Of a stretch of DNA of 64,000 nt, positions 44,540 through 53,676 are shown one piece after another; positions within the stretch are counted from its first letter, which is position 1; each line of letters begins with the position of its first letter. A model generated the notes under the pieces. That model did not search any database, was not told the origin of the DNA, and worked only from the letters and a program-made list of their open reading frames with translations. The translations under genes were made by a program, and so were the position numbers. Source of the stretch: [Clostridium] methylpentosum DSM 5476 (GTDB lineage: Bacteria > Bacillota > Clostridia > Oscillospirales > Ruminococcaceae); contig EQ973344.1 of assembly GCA_000158655.1 (NCBI GenBank), positions 1,462,029-1,526,028 on the forward strand. Direction: 5' to 3'.

Positions 44540-45258
44540 TCGTTCAAGTTACAGCGGAAAACGAGGCGCTGCTGACCCGCTTTTTTGACGAGCATCCCCA
44601 TCCGCAACTTGCAAAGATTGAATGCCGGCACCGCGCCTATGGCCTGGGCTACGAGTTCTGCCGCTTTTTCCTCTGTCTGAGTGGGGAAGGGGTCACAACA
44701 GCGGTCTCGCTGTTTGGAAACACTGTGCTGCTTTTCACCGTTGGCGGCGATCTCTCTGAGTTGGTGCAGTGGCTGAGCATGCTCCCGGCTACGCCGGTCA
44801 GCGTCAACGCGGCGGGGCGGGAATTGCTGAATTCCCCCCGTACTGGCTTGATCCTGTTCTGTGAGCCGTGTGAACCCCTCTCCCCGCCGCCGGAGGGGCG
44901 GCTTGACGACGCATTTTCCATCCTGCGGCAGGCGTTTGGAGAAGAGCAGTACAACGACGAAACCTACAGCGAATGGTACTGCGACATGTCCCACAATCTC
45001 CGCCACGGCGTTTCGCGGCTGTTTGTGGAGGAAAGCGCGACTGCGACCGCCCTGTGCGTCACCGAACGGCTTGTGGTGCTCAATCAGATCGCCGTGCTTC
45101 CGTCTGAGCAGGGAAAGGGGACCGGGCGGGCGTTTGTGCGCCGGGTTGCCGCGCAATTTCCCGGGCGGAGGGTGTATGTGTACAGCCGCAATTCTGGAAC
45201 GGACGCGTTTTACCGCAGAGTTGGATTTCACGAGTTTGAAAACTGGATAGAAGGTTAG
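44536..45258 (+). CDS. GNAT-family acetyltransferase
   Basis: 240 residues from a GTG overlapping the M42 stop. The C-terminal third is a GNAT fold: LNQIAVLPSEQGKGTGRAFV carries the acetyl-CoA (Q/R)xxGxG loop, and FYRRVGFHEFENW is the usual end. The first ~130 residues are less typical. Acetylates an unknown substrate in the cytosol. Translationally coupled to its neighbours. Confidence 0.85.
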   Translation: MIVQVTAENEALLTRFFDEHPHPQLAKIECRHRAYGLGYEFCRFFLCLSGEGVTTAVSLFGNTVLLFTVGGDLSELVQWLSMLPATPVSVNAAGRELLNSPRTGLILFCEPCEPLSPPPEGRLDDAFSILRQAFGEEQYNDETYSEWYCDMSHNLRHGVSRLFVEESATATALCVTERLVVLNQIAVLPSEQGKGTGRAFVRRVAAQFPGRRVYVYSRNSGTDAFYRRVGFHEFENWIEG

Positions 45259-45266
45259 GAGAAACC

Positions 45267-46544
45267 ATGTTAGAGCAATTCTTTTCAATCGACCAGAAAC
45301 TTTTGGCGCTCGCCAAGCAGGCGGAGCAGGAGGCAAAGCCCGCGTTTGACCGCATCGACGAAATCGCGGCGCACAACGAGGCCAAGGTGCTCAAGGCGTT
45401 CATTGACAATCACGTCAGCGAGAGTCACTTTGTCGGCAGCACCGGCTACGGCTACGGGGACCGGGGGCGAGAGGTGCTCGACGCGGTGTTCGCCCAGGCG
45501 CTTGGGGCGGAGGACGCGCTGGTGCGCCACAACTTTGTGTCCGGCACCCATGCCCTCACCGTCGCGCTGTTCGGGGTGCTGCGGGCGGGGGATATCCTCG
45601 CTTCGATCACCGGCAAGCCGTACGACACGATGGAAGAGGTCATCGGAATTCGAGGGGAAGGGAACGGCTCGCTCAAGGACTTTGGGGTAGACTATGTTCA
45701 GGCCGACCTGTCAGAGGCGGGCGAACCCGATTTTGAAGCAATCCGCTCTGCGGTCAAGGGGGCGAAGGTCGCCTACATCCAGCGCTCCCGCGGCTACTCG
45801 CTGCGCCCCTCGCTGACGGTAGAAAAGATTGGGGAAATTGTCCGGGCGGTGCGTGAGGTGAATCCCGACGCGATTGTGTTGGTGGACAACTGCTACGGTG
45901 AATTTGTCGAAAAAGAGGAGCCGCTGGCGGTTGGAGCGGATCTCATCGTCGGGTCGCTGATCAAAAACGCCGGGGGCGCGATCGCCCAGACCGGCGGCTA
46001 CATCGCTGGCCGAAAAGATCTTGTTGAGCTCTGCTCCTACCGTCTGACCGCGCCCGGCTGCGGCAAAGAGGTCGGCTGCACCCTCAACCAGAGCCGTGGA
46101 ATGTTTATGGGGCTGTTCTTTGCCCCGTCAGTTGTCGCGAGCGCGCTCAAAACCTCCTGCTTTGCGCTCAAGCTCTTTGAAAAGCTCGGGTTTGAGGTTT
46201 ACCCGCGTTGCGGCGACGTCCGCACCGACATCATTGCCGCCATTCGGCTCGGCACACCCGAGGGACTGATCGCCTTTTGTCAAGGCATCCAGAAGGGCTC
46301 CCCGGTCGATGCGTTTGTCGCCCCCGAGCCGTGGGACATGCCGGGTTATGAATCGGAGGTCATCATGGCGGCAGGCGCTTTCACTATGGGCGCATCGATC
46401 GAGCTCTCCGCAGATGCGCCGCTCAAAGAGCCCTATGCGGTGTGGCTCCAGGGCGGCATCACCTACAACTCAGGCAAAACCGGTATCCTGCTCGCCGCGC
46501 AGTCGATGCTCGAAAAAAATCTGATTTCTCTAGAGTCCGAATAG
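45267..46544 (+). CDS. Methionine gamma-lyase-family PLP enzyme (YnbB/aluminium-resistance type)
   Basis: 425 residues. This branch of the fold-type I PLP enzymes shows STGYGYGDRGRE near the N-terminus, RHNFVSGTHA, VDNCYGEFVE and the likely PLP lysine in GSLIKNAGG. It is homologous to Bacillus YnbB and to proteins annotated as aluminium resistance or methionine gamma-lyase. The actual substrate has not been settled for most members. GTTAGGAG precedes the ATG. It lies eight bases after the GNAT gene. Confidence 0.9.
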   Translation: MLEQFFSIDQKLLALAKQAEQEAKPAFDRIDEIAAHNEAKVLKAFIDNHVSESHFVGSTGYGYGDRGREVLDAVFAQALGAEDALVRHNFVSGTHALTVALFGVLRAGDILASITGKPYDTMEEVIGIRGEGNGSLKDFGVDYVQADLSEAGEPDFEAIRSAVKGAKVAYIQRSRGYSLRPSLTVEKIGEIVRAVREVNPDAIVLVDNCYGEFVEKEEPLAVGADLIVGSLIKNAGGAIAQTGGYIAGRKDLVELCSYRLTAPGCGKEVGCTLNQSRGMFMGLFFAPSVVASALKTSCFALKLFEKLGFEVYPRCGDVRTDIIAAIRLGTPEGLIAFCQGIQKGSPVDAFVAPEPWDMPGYESEVIMAAGAFTMGASIELSADAPLKEPYAVWLQGGITYNSGKTGILLAAQSMLEKNLISLESE

Positions 46545-46556
46545 AAGGTGACAGCA

Positions 46557-46997
46557 ATGGATTCGATCGAACAGCTGCTCGCGCAGATGAAAGGCAAGGA
46601 TCATACCCGCGCCCATCAATGCCTCAAATTGCTCGAAGAGGAAAGCGGCAATTCCGATGCGGTTTCCCCCTATTTAGACCTGTTTATCGAACTGATGGAC
46701 AGCCCGAATTCCTACCTGCGGGCGAGGGGATTGCGCCTGATTGCCGCAAATGCGAGGTGGGACAGCGAGGGGAAGGTCGATCAGATCATCGACCGCTATC
46801 TCACCCACATCCTGGATGAAAAACCGACCACAGCGCGGCAGTGCATCCAGGCGCTGCCTCTCATCGCGCGGGCCAGGCCGGGCCTCACCAGCCGCATCCG
46901 GGAAGCTCTCAGCAGCACTGATCTGAGCGGGTACGCCGACAGTATGGAGCCGCTGCTGCGCAAAGACATTGAGGCCGCCCTCAAACAGATCAGCTGA
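46557..46997 (+). CDS. HEAT-like helical repeat protein
   Basis: 146 residues from ATG 46557 (GAAGGTGA upstream; GTG 46548 is an alternative). All-helical sequence with repeated helix pairs (DLFIELMDSPNSYLRARGLRLI, RQCIQALPLIARARPGL), similar to short proteins often named SufBD-like or HEAT-repeat in Clostridia. No active site. Probably a protein-protein scaffold. Last gene of the murD operon. Confidence 0.75.
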   Translation: MDSIEQLLAQMKGKDHTRAHQCLKLLEEESGNSDAVSPYLDLFIELMDSPNSYLRARGLRLIAANARWDSEGKVDQIIDRYLTHILDEKPTTARQCIQALPLIARARPGLTSRIREALSSTDLSGYADSMEPLLRKDIEAALKQIS

Positions 46998-47046
46998 GGC
47001 GGCGCTGACGGTTTTACACTCGAAACGGGGCACAAATTTGTCTGCC

Positions 47047-47084
47047 AACACTCTGTGCGCACTCTGTGTGCGCGGTGTTTTCGG
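47047..47084 (+). terminator. Candidate terminator of the murD operon
   Basis: AACAC and GCGCAC pair with GTGCGC and GTGTT around a small loop, followed by TTTTC. The stem is interrupted, so confidence is moderate. Confidence 0.5.
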
Positions 47085-47103
47085 GAGTTTTTCAAAATAA
47101 CCC

Positions 47104-47132
47104 TTGCATTCTGCAGGAGTTTCTGGTATACT
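47104..47132 (+). promoter_or_regulatory. rplS promoter
   Basis: TTGCAT (47104-47109), 17 bases, TATACT (47127-47132). The predicted transcript begins about 130 bases before the rplS ATG. Confidence 0.75.
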
Positions 47133-47138
47133 AGTGAA

Positions 47139-47267
47139 GCATTTATCGTACCGTCCTGCGCTCAGGCGCGGACGAGAGTTAATGCCGCATTCATACAGCA
47201 TTAAACGGACAGTCCTCTGCCGGACATCGTACCAGGCAAGAATGTCCCTAAAACTAGGAGGAAAACA
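47139..47267 (+). ncRNA. Structured 5' leader of rplS
   Basis: Three hairpins can be drawn: GTCC-GCGC/GCGC-GGAC (47153-47173), TTAATGC/GCATTAA (47179-47204) and GGACAT/ATGTCC (47222-47247), the last ending seven bases before the AGGAGG. Firmicute L19 leaders are known to autoregulate; whether this one belongs to that family cannot be decided here. Confidence 0.45.
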
Positions 47268-47609
47268 ATGGACGCATTAAAACTGATTAGCCAGTCGAGC
47301 CTCAAGGAAGAACGCCCGGTCATCAACATCGGTGACACGGTTAAGGTTCACGTGAAGATCAAGGAAGGCGAAAAAGAGAGAATTCAGCTTTTTGAAGGAA
47401 CTGTCATCGCCATGAAACACGGCGGGGTCTCTGAGACATTCACCGTTCGCCGTCTTTCTCACGGCGTCGGCATCGAGAGAGTCTTCCCGGTCCACTCGCC
47501 CCACGTGGAAAAGGTTGAAATTGTCAGAAGCGGTAAAGTCCGCCGCGGCAAACTCTACTATCTGCGCGGCAGAGTCGGTAAGGCTGCGAAGGTCAAACAG
47601 AAAATCTAG
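47268..47609 (+). CDS. rplS: 50S ribosomal protein L19
   Basis: 113 residues, the usual length. The L19 core is present: [48 protein letters not shown] and [26 protein letters not shown] precedes the ATG. It has its own promoter, leader and terminator, and is upstream of lepB, rbgA and rnhB as in other Firmicutes. Confidence 0.98.
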   Translation: MDALKLISQSSLKEERPVINIGDTVKVHVKIKEGEKERIQLFEGTVIAMKHGGVSETFTVRRLSHGVGIERVFPVHSPHVEKVEIVRSGKVRRGKLYYLRGRVGKAAKVKQKI

Positions 47610-47625
47610 TTTTTCCGTACAAGAT

Positions 47626-47660
47626 CGGGGCTGTCCTGCGGGGCGGCCCCGTTCCTTTTT
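47626..47660 (+). terminator. rplS terminator
   Basis: CGGGGC (47626-47631) pairs with GCCCCG (47646-47651), followed by TTCCTTTTT. The remaining spacer to lepB holds an IS-end-like element and no gene. Confidence 0.75.
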
Positions 47661-48156
47661 GTAAAAAAGAAAACCATAGGCTATACCCGTGGCTCCAAAA
47701 AGACTGTGCCTATGTGGAGAGAAATGAATCAAGATAGAGAGTTAAGGAATGCGGATTTTCTTGAGGGTAGGTATGGAGATAGAAATACAAAACAAAAGGG
47801 AACGTGAAGCGAAGAAAAGTCTCGGAGAGACAAAAGAGATTGTACAACACCGCTGATAAAAAATCGGCCGCAGAGCGCAGATGTAATAGGAACAAAATTC
47901 GGAATCCTTTAGGCTTTGCCAGGAAAAGCCCCTTATAGGGGCCGTGCAAGCCCTTCGTTGCACGGCCCATTGAAGCGATTGGTGCAAAAAAGGCGGCGGA
48001 TGGCAATCCGGAAACAGGGATTTTTCGGGCATTCTTACGCATTGCAGCCCCTGCCTGCGGATTTTTGCTGATGAATTTTCTTTAGTTTACATTTCTTATC
48101 AAATATGATAATATAAATGAGTATGTGAAATAATCGATAGTAAGCTGGTGAACACA
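47661..48156. other. Gene-free spacer between rplS and lepB
   Basis: No intact gene; minus-strand frames here lack ribosome-binding sites and known families. It contains an IS200-end-like hairpin cluster at 47860-47967. The lepB promoter is not clear (TTTACA at 48086 and TATAAA at 48112 are 20 bases apart). Confidence 0.5.
47860..47967. repeat. Orphan IS200-end-like hairpin cluster
   Basis: GGCCGC, then CCTTTAGGC, GCCCCTTATAGGGGC (47928-47942) and GTGCAAGC occur in the same order as in the IS200 end at 58390-58490. It ends in a perfect 10-base inverted repeat GGCCGTGCAA/TTGCACGGCC (47940-47967). No transposase is nearby. Confidence 0.5.
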
Positions 48157-48708
48157 ATGACGGAACAAGATGCAGTGCAGGAAAGGGAAGGATATAGTTT
48201 TAAAAAAGAGTTTTTTGATATCTGCGAAACAATCGTCTTTTCCCTGGTCGTTCTAATTTTGATCTTTCTTTTTATCTTCCGCGTGGTTGGCGTGGAGGGG
48301 GATTCGATGGAATACACCCTCTCAACGGGCGACCGCCTGATTGTCTCCCATTTGTTTTACGACCCCAAACCGGGCGACATCGTTGTCGTCGAACTCGACG
48401 AGTATTTTGACACTCCCATCATCAAGCGGGTCATCGCCGTCGGCGGACAGACCGTAGACATCGACTCCGAGACCGGAAAGGTCCGGGTGGACGGCCAGGA
48501 GCTTGACGAGCCCTACACCCACGACCCGACTACCCCGAAATCCCTCCATTATCCGATGACTGTCCCCGAAGGGAGCGTCTTTGTGATGGGGGATAACCGC
48601 GCCAACTCGACTGACGGGCGCAACTTCGGCTATGTGGACAAAAAGCACATTCTCGGCAAAGCGATTTTTCGCATTTTCCCTGTTACAAAAATTGGGATAC
48701 TCAGCTGA
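48157..48708 (+). CDS. lepB: Signal peptidase I
   Basis: 183 residues from ATG 48157 (GTG 48148 also possible; GGTGA favours the ATG). One N-terminal membrane helix (about residues 24-44), catalytic serine in EGDSM (Ser50), catalytic lysine in IIKRVIAVGGQ (Lys90) and GDNRANSTDGRNFG. It cleaves Sec signal peptides at the outer face of the membrane, including those of the surface enzymes in this window. Confidence 0.95.
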   Translation: MTEQDAVQEREGYSFKKEFFDICETIVFSLVVLILIFLFIFRVVGVEGDSMEYTLSTGDRLIVSHLFYDPKPGDIVVVELDEYFDTPIIKRVIAVGGQTVDIDSETGKVRVDGQELDEPYTHDPTTPKSLHYPMTVPEGSVFVMGDNRANSTDGRNFGYVDKKHILGKAIFRIFPVTKIGILS

Positions 48709-48874
48709 TGAACAGGGAACTTTCATTTTTTATTCGGCACAGGAAAAGCCGCGAGAAGGCAGATCATGCCGAGCTCCTGCGGAGAAACGGTATGCCCTCG
48801 GCATTCTACTGTTTGTATTAGGCAGGAATCCCGCTGAGTTCAGCGTTGTTATTGGTACAGAAAGGAATTTGCAG

Positions 48875-49762
48875 ATGACAGACCACCCCTCGATCCAATG
48901 GTTTCCGGGGCATATGAAAAAAACCGAGCGGATGATTGAAAAGAATCTTCCGCTTGTTGACGTTGTTGTCGAAATCATCGACGCGCGCATCCCGGCGAGC
49001 AGCCGCAACCCGGTGCTCGACAAGCTCATTCAAGGAAAGCCGCGCATTGTGCTGCTCAACAAGTGCGATGTGGCGGACCTCAACTTCACCCGCCGCTGGG
49101 TGGAGTATTTTCAGTCAGTCGGCATCGCGGCGCTCGCCATCGACTGCCAAACAGGCAAAAATCTCAAACAGGTGCAGCCCCTCATTCGGCAGGTTCTCGT
49201 GGAGCTCATTCAAAAGCGGGCGAGCAAGGGGATGAGCGGGCGGATTGTCCGCGCGATGGTTGTGGGTATCCCCAACGTCGGAAAGTCAACCTTTATCAAC
49301 AAGATGGCGGGCGGGAAACGCGCCAAGGTCGAGGACCGGCCGGGCGTCACCCGCGGCAAGCAGTGGGTGCACATCGACAACGACATCGACCTGCTCGACA
49401 TGCCTGGCGTCCTCTGTCCCAAGTTTGAAGACCCGCAGGTCGGCGTGCACCTCGCCTGGACGGGCGCGGTCAAGGATGACGTCGTCGACGTGGAGCTGCT
49501 CGCGATGAACCTGCTCGAATATTTGAGCGAAAACTACCCCAAGCTGCTGACCGAGCGGTTTAAGCTGGGCGACACCTCCGGCATGGAGCCGTTTGAACGG
49601 CTCGAGGAGGTCGGCCGCAAGCGGGGAATGCTCATTTCAGGCGGCGAGGTCAACACCGAGCGGGCCGCAATCGTGGTGCTCGACGAGTACCGCGGAGGCA
49701 AGCTCGGCAAGCTGACCCTGGAGCGCCCGCCCCGCCCTGAGATCCGGGAGGAGAGAGAATGA
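48875..49762 (+). CDS. rbgA: Ribosome biogenesis GTPase RbgA (YlqF)
   Basis: 295 residues from ATG 48875 behind AAAGGAATTTGCAG. It begins IQWFPGHMKK and has the circularly permuted GTPase order: G4 NKCD, then G1 GIPNVGKST, then G3 DMPG. It is needed for late assembly of the large ribosomal subunit in Firmicutes. Its stop overlaps the start of rnhB-yraN (ATGA), so the two are coupled. Confidence 0.95.
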   Translation: MTDHPSIQWFPGHMKKTERMIEKNLPLVDVVVEIIDARIPASSRNPVLDKLIQGKPRIVLLNKCDVADLNFTRRWVEYFQSVGIAALAIDCQTGKNLKQVQPLIRQVLVELIQKRASKGMSGRIVRAMVVGIPNVGKSTFINKMAGGKRAKVEDRPGVTRGKQWVHIDNDIDLLDMPGVLCPKFEDPQVGVHLAWTGAVKDDVVDVELLAMNLLEYLSENYPKLLTERFKLGDTSGMEPFERLEEVGRKRGMLISGGEVNTERAAIVVLDEYRGGKLGKLTLERPPRPEIREERE

Positions 49763-50733
49763 CCCTCTACGAATACGACCGGGAAGCTGGGGCGGAAGTC
49801 CTCTGCGGTGTAGATGAGGCGGGCCGTGGACCGCTGGCAGGACCCGTCTATGCGGCTGCCTGCATCCTCCCACTCGACGCGGAAATCGAGGGGATCAACG
49901 ACAGCAAAAAGCTCACCGAAAAAAAACGAGAGGCGCTCTATGAGCAGATCCGGGAAAGAGCGCTCGACTACTGCGTCGCAACCGCCTCGGTTGAGGAGAT
50001 CGATAGCATCAACATCCTGCAGGCCACCTTTCTCGCGATGCGGCGGGCGGTGGAGGGGCTGCGGCTGCGGCCCGGCCTCGTGCTTATCGACGGCAACAAA
50101 AACCCCGACGTCGGGGTACACAGCCGGTGCGTGATCAAGGGGGACGCGACCTCAGCGAACATCGCGGCTGCGTCCATCCTCGCCAAGGTGGAGCGGGATC
50201 GGTGCATGCAGGCGCTCGATGCCGAGTATCCCGAGTACTGCTTTGCCAAGCACAAGGGCTACGGCACCAAGCTGCACACCGAGAAGCTGCTCGAATACGG
50301 CATCTCTCCGGTGCACCGCCGCAGCTTTCTCGTCAAGCTCGCCGCCAAAGAGCCCTCCCTCAGCCTGCGCCGCGGGGAGTATGGGGAGAAGGTCGCCTTT
50401 TCCTACTTGAAGCAGAAGGGGTATGAGGTGATCGGGCGCAACTACCGCTCTGACTACGGGGAGATCGACCTCATCGCCCGCAAGGACGGTGTCCTCTCGT
50501 TTGTCGAAGTCAAGCTGCGGGACAAAACCTGTCTCTACTCCGGCGCGGAGGCGGTCACAAAACAAAAGCAGGAAAAAATCATTCAAACCGCGCTGCATTT
50601 TTTGCAGCAGCATCCGAGCGGCTTGCAGCCGCGGTTTGACGTCGTGCAAATCACCTTGCTGGAAGGCGACCAGCTCAACATCCATTTGATTGAAAATGCT
50701 TTTTGTGCGGAGGGTGACCATGCGTCTTTTTGA
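49759..50733 (+). CDS. rnhB: RNase HII fused to YraN-type nuclease domain
   Basis: 324 residues in one open frame. Residues 1-198 are RNase HII: GVDEAGRGPLAGPV with Asp19 and Glu20, Asp111 in LIDGNK and Asp129 in KGDATSANIAAASILAK, all four catalytic carboxylates. Residues ~206-310 are a complete YraN/UPF0102 domain: GEYGEKVAFSYLKQKGYEVI, GEIDLIA (Asp237) and FVEVKLR (Glu250, Lys252), the PD-(D/E)xK signature. In most Firmicutes these are separate adjacent genes. Both halves appear functional. RNase HII removes ribonucleotides from DNA; YraN's role is unsettled. Confidence 0.93.
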   Translation: MTLYEYDREAGAEVLCGVDEAGRGPLAGPVYAAACILPLDAEIEGINDSKKLTEKKREALYEQIRERALDYCVATASVEEIDSINILQATFLAMRRAVEGLRLRPGLVLIDGNKNPDVGVHSRCVIKGDATSANIAAASILAKVERDRCMQALDAEYPEYCFAKHKGYGTKLHTEKLLEYGISPVHRRSFLVKLAAKEPSLSLRRGEYGEKVAFSYLKQKGYEVIGRNYRSDYGEIDLIARKDGVLSFVEVKLRDKTCLYSGAEAVTKQKQEKIIQTALHFLQQHPSGLQPRFDVVQITLLEGDQLNIHLIENAFCAEGDHASF

Positions 50734-51646
50734 TTTACACTGCGATACCATTTATGAATGCCTGCGGCTCGAGCAGCAGCTCGGCGCCAACTGTCTGGCA
50801 ATCGACCTCGAAAGAGGCTGCGCCTGCGACGGATGGGTGCAGACGTTTGCCTGCTGGATTTCCGACGATCTGCGCGGGGAGGACGCCTGGAACGACTTCC
50901 TGCGCCAGAGCGCTTTTTTTGAGCAGCAGCTGCATGCACAGCAGAAGCTGGTCCGCTACAACGGGCAGCTTGTCCCCGGAAAATGCAACGCCATCCTCTC
51001 GGTGGAGGGGGGCGCGGTGCTCGGCGGAAAGCTCGAGCGGATCGGGGAACTTGCCAAGCGGGGGGTCAAGATGCTCACCCTCTGCTGGAACGACAAAAAT
51101 GAGCTCGCGTCGGGCGCGCTCGCCAAAGGCGGATTTACAGAGTTCGGCCGGCAGTGTATCCCCGAGCTCGAGCGCAACGGGATCATTGTCGACGTCTCCC
51201 ACCTCAATGAGCAGGGGTTCTGGGAGCTTTGCGAATTCGCGAAAGAGCCGTTTATCGCGACCCACTCCAACAGCGCGGCAGTGCACCGCCACCCCCGCAA
51301 CCTCACCGACGCCCAAGTCGGGGAGATCCTCTCACGCGGCGGGCTGATCGGACTCAATTTCTACGTAAAGTTCCTCTCGCGCAAACGCAATCCCGATTTT
51401 TCTGTTTTGAAACGGCACATTGACCACTTTCTGGAGCTCGGCTGTGAGGACGTCCTCGCCCTTGGTTCGGATTTCGACGGCGCGTCAATGCCCGATTTCC
51501 TCTGCGGAATTGAAAGGATTGCAAATCTCTATCAAAGTATGGTAGAATATTATGGGCAAACAATTGCCGACAAAATACTATTTGAAAACGCAAACAGGTT
51601 TTTTCAGCACCGCATGGGCAAAAACGGGCCGTGCGGAGAAGAATAA
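50720..51646 (+). CDS. M19-family (membrane-type) dipeptidase
   Basis: 308 residues from ATG 50720 with GGAGGG upstream, overlapping rnhB-yraN by 14 bases. Metal-site motifs: FDLHCDT at the N-terminus, SVEGG near residue 95, IVDVSHLNEQGFWEL, THSNSAAVHRHPRNLTD and LGSDFDG. It cleaves dipeptides, possibly including D-amino-acid ones, with zinc. No signal peptide, so cytosolic. The bases after its stop show no terminator before thrC. Confidence 0.93.
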   Translation: MRLFDLHCDTIYECLRLEQQLGANCLAIDLERGCACDGWVQTFACWISDDLRGEDAWNDFLRQSAFFEQQLHAQQKLVRYNGQLVPGKCNAILSVEGGAVLGGKLERIGELAKRGVKMLTLCWNDKNELASGALAKGGFTEFGRQCIPELERNGIIVDVSHLNEQGFWELCEFAKEPFIATHSNSAAVHRHPRNLTDAQVGEILSRGGLIGLNFYVKFLSRKRNPDFSVLKRHIDHFLELGCEDVLALGSDFDGASMPDFLCGIERIANLYQSMVEYYGQTIADKILFENANRFFQHRMGKNGPCGEE

Positions 51647-51672
51647 AAGTGTAAGGATGGGTGAACAGAAAC

Positions 51673-53163
51673 ATGTTGTACAACAGCACACGAAACAGCA
51701 GTGCGAGCGTGAGCTCTGCGCAGGCGATTGTCAAGGGGATTTCTGAGGAGGGTGGACTGTTCGTCCCCGAATCTTTTCCCCAGATTTCCCTCGATGATCT
51801 CAAAGAAATCAGCGGGAAGAGCTATGTCGAGCGCGCCGAGTTTGTTCTCGGCAAATTCCTCACCGACTTTACCCCGGAGGAGCTGCACCACTGTGTGAGC
51901 AACGCCTACCGTGCGGATAAATTTTCAAGCGAATCGATTGCCGAGCTCGCCCACCTTTACAAGGGCATTTACATGCTCGAGCTGTGGCACGGTCCGACCT
52001 GCGCTTTCAAGGACATGGCGCTCCAGCTCCTGCCCTATCTGCTGACCACGTCGGCCAAAAAGGTGCTTTCAGACAAAGAGATTGCGATTCTCGTCGCGAC
52101 GTCGGGCGATACCGGTAAGGCGGCGCTCGAGGGCTTCAAGGATGTCGAGGGAACAAAAATCCTCGTCTTCTACCCCGAGGACGGGGTGAGCAACATCCAA
52201 AAGCTCCAGATGACCACTCAGCAGGGTGGTAACGTCGGCGTCTGCGCCATCAAAGGTAACTTTGACGACGCCCAGACCGGCGTCAAAAAAATCTTCACTG
52301 ACAAAGCAGTTGGGGAGAAGCTCGCCGAACACGGCATTGTCTTTTCGAGCGCGAACTCGATCAACTGGGGCCGCCTTGTGCCGCAGATCGTCTACTATTT
52401 CTCCGCCTACTGCGACCTGCTCGCCAACGGGGAGATCGAGGCGGGCGACAAGATCAACGTCGTCGTCCCGACCGGGAACTTCGGCAACATCCTCTCGGCG
52501 TATTACGCAAACCTCATGGGTCTGCCGGTCAACAAGTTCATCTGCGCCTCCAATGCGAACAACGTCCTGACCGACTTCATCGCAACCGGGGTGTACGACC
52601 GCAACCGCCCCTTCCACACCACTATCTCCCCCTCGATGGACATCCTCATTTCAAGCAACCTCGAGCGGCTGATCTACGACTTGACCGGGCGGGATGACAA
52701 AGCTGTCCGCAGCCTGTTTGACCAGTTGTCCAAAGAGGGTAGGTACGAGGTTTCGAAAGAAGTCAAGGAAAAAATTCAGTCGATGTTTTACGGCGGGTGC
52801 TGCGACGACACGCAGACCAAGCAGACCATCAAGGAAATTTTTGACCAGTACTCCTACCTCTGCGACACCCATACCGCGGTTGCAGTCAAGGTGTACGAAG
52901 AGTATCGGGCAAAGACCGGGGATGTGACCAAAACGGTCATTGCCTCGACTGCGAGCCCGTATAAATTTACCGGCAGCGTGCTCGAAGCCCTTGGCGGCAA
53001 CACCGCGGCGGACGACTTCGCACAGATCGAGGAGCTGTCCGAGCTGTCCAAACTCGAAGCGCCCGCACAGCTCGCCAATCTGAAAAACTGCGAGGTTCGT
53101 TTTACCAAGTCAATTGACAAGGACGGCATGGAGCAGGCTGTTTTCGAGGCGCTCGGGCTTTAG
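51673..53163 (+). CDS. thrC: Threonine synthase
   Basis: 496 residues from ATG 51673; GTG 51661 is an alternative start. Begins MLYNSTRN like other ThrC proteins; PLP lysine Lys113 in AFKDMALQLLP; VATSGDTGKAALEGF and PTGNFGN bind phosphate. It converts O-phosphohomoserine to threonine. No other threonine genes are adjacent. It follows the dipeptidase by 26 bases and may be co-transcribed with it. Confidence 0.96.
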   Translation: MLYNSTRNSSASVSSAQAIVKGISEEGGLFVPESFPQISLDDLKEISGKSYVERAEFVLGKFLTDFTPEELHHCVSNAYRADKFSSESIAELAHLYKGIYMLELWHGPTCAFKDMALQLLPYLLTTSAKKVLSDKEIAILVATSGDTGKAALEGFKDVEGTKILVFYPEDGVSNIQKLQMTTQQGGNVGVCAIKGNFDDAQTGVKKIFTDKAVGEKLAEHGIVFSSANSINWGRLVPQIVYYFSAYCDLLANGEIEAGDKINVVVPTGNFGNILSAYYANLMGLPVNKFICASNANNVLTDFIATGVYDRNRPFHTTISPSMDILISSNLERLIYDLTGRDDKAVRSLFDQLSKEGRYEVSKEVKEKIQSMFYGGCCDDTQTKQTIKEIFDQYSYLCDTHTAVAVKVYEEYRAKTGDVTKTVIASTASPYKFTGSVLEALGGNTAADDFAQIEELSELSKLEAPAQLANLKNCEVRFTKSIDKDGMEQAVFEALGL

Positions 53164-53222
53164 GATCTTTGTATGTACAGCGGCAGCTCTGCCGCCGCTG
53201 ATTCCAGGAATACCGGGAAAGT

Positions 53223-53247
53223 GGGGAAGGGGGTGTCCTCCTTCCCC
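53223..53247 (+). terminator. GC-rich hairpin after thrC
   Basis: GGGGAAGG (53223-53230) pairs with CCTTCCCC (53240-53247), with only a weak T run after it. Possible thrC terminator. Confidence 0.45.
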
Positions 53248-53287
53248 CTGCTTTCCTTTGACCCGATTGCCGGGTAAAGCTCCACTG

Positions 53288-53470
53288 TTACTGGCAGTTG
53301 GATTTTGGTTGATAGGTTTCGCACGCCGCGTCCTTTTCATCCCGGACCGAGCAGGTGCATACCTCGATCTCATTTGCAGTGCAGTGATGGTGCTGGTTGT
53401 TGAACGCGCAGCTCTCAACGTCGCATTTGACGCCGCACAGGCAGCCGTTCTCTTTTTTCTGAGCAGACAT
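53288..53470 (-). CDS. DUF1540 small cysteine-rich protein
   Basis: 60 residues from the ATG at 53468-53470 (AAAGGATG upstream). The DUF1540 pattern is visible: CGVKCDVESCAFNNQHHHC, TANEIEVCTC and AACETYQPK, about nine cysteines. Its function is unknown; metal binding is likely. It is on the opposite strand from both neighbours, a solitary gene. Confidence 0.85.
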   Translation of the reverse strand: MSAQKKENGCLCGVKCDVESCAFNNQHHHCTANEIEVCTCSVRDEKDAACETYQPKSNCQ

Positions 53471-53676
53471 TTCGCAACATCCTTTCAAACTTGTTGGGGC
53501 GCGCCGGGCTTCCCCCGGCTGGGAAGTCCTCAAAACGGAAACACTGACCCTGTGCAAACGCGGCCGTCCTCACCGAGAATAAATTCAGACGTTTTTAGAC
53601 AGCGCATCCGTTTTCAAGACAGAATTAGTGTACCCTATCCCACCGCGTTCATACGAACGCTAGACAAGGAGCGAGC

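Noticed and set aside
47710-48042. 110-codon minus frame between rplS and lepB
   Set aside because: It runs through the IS-end hairpins, has no ribosome-binding site and its sequence is explained by the palindromes.
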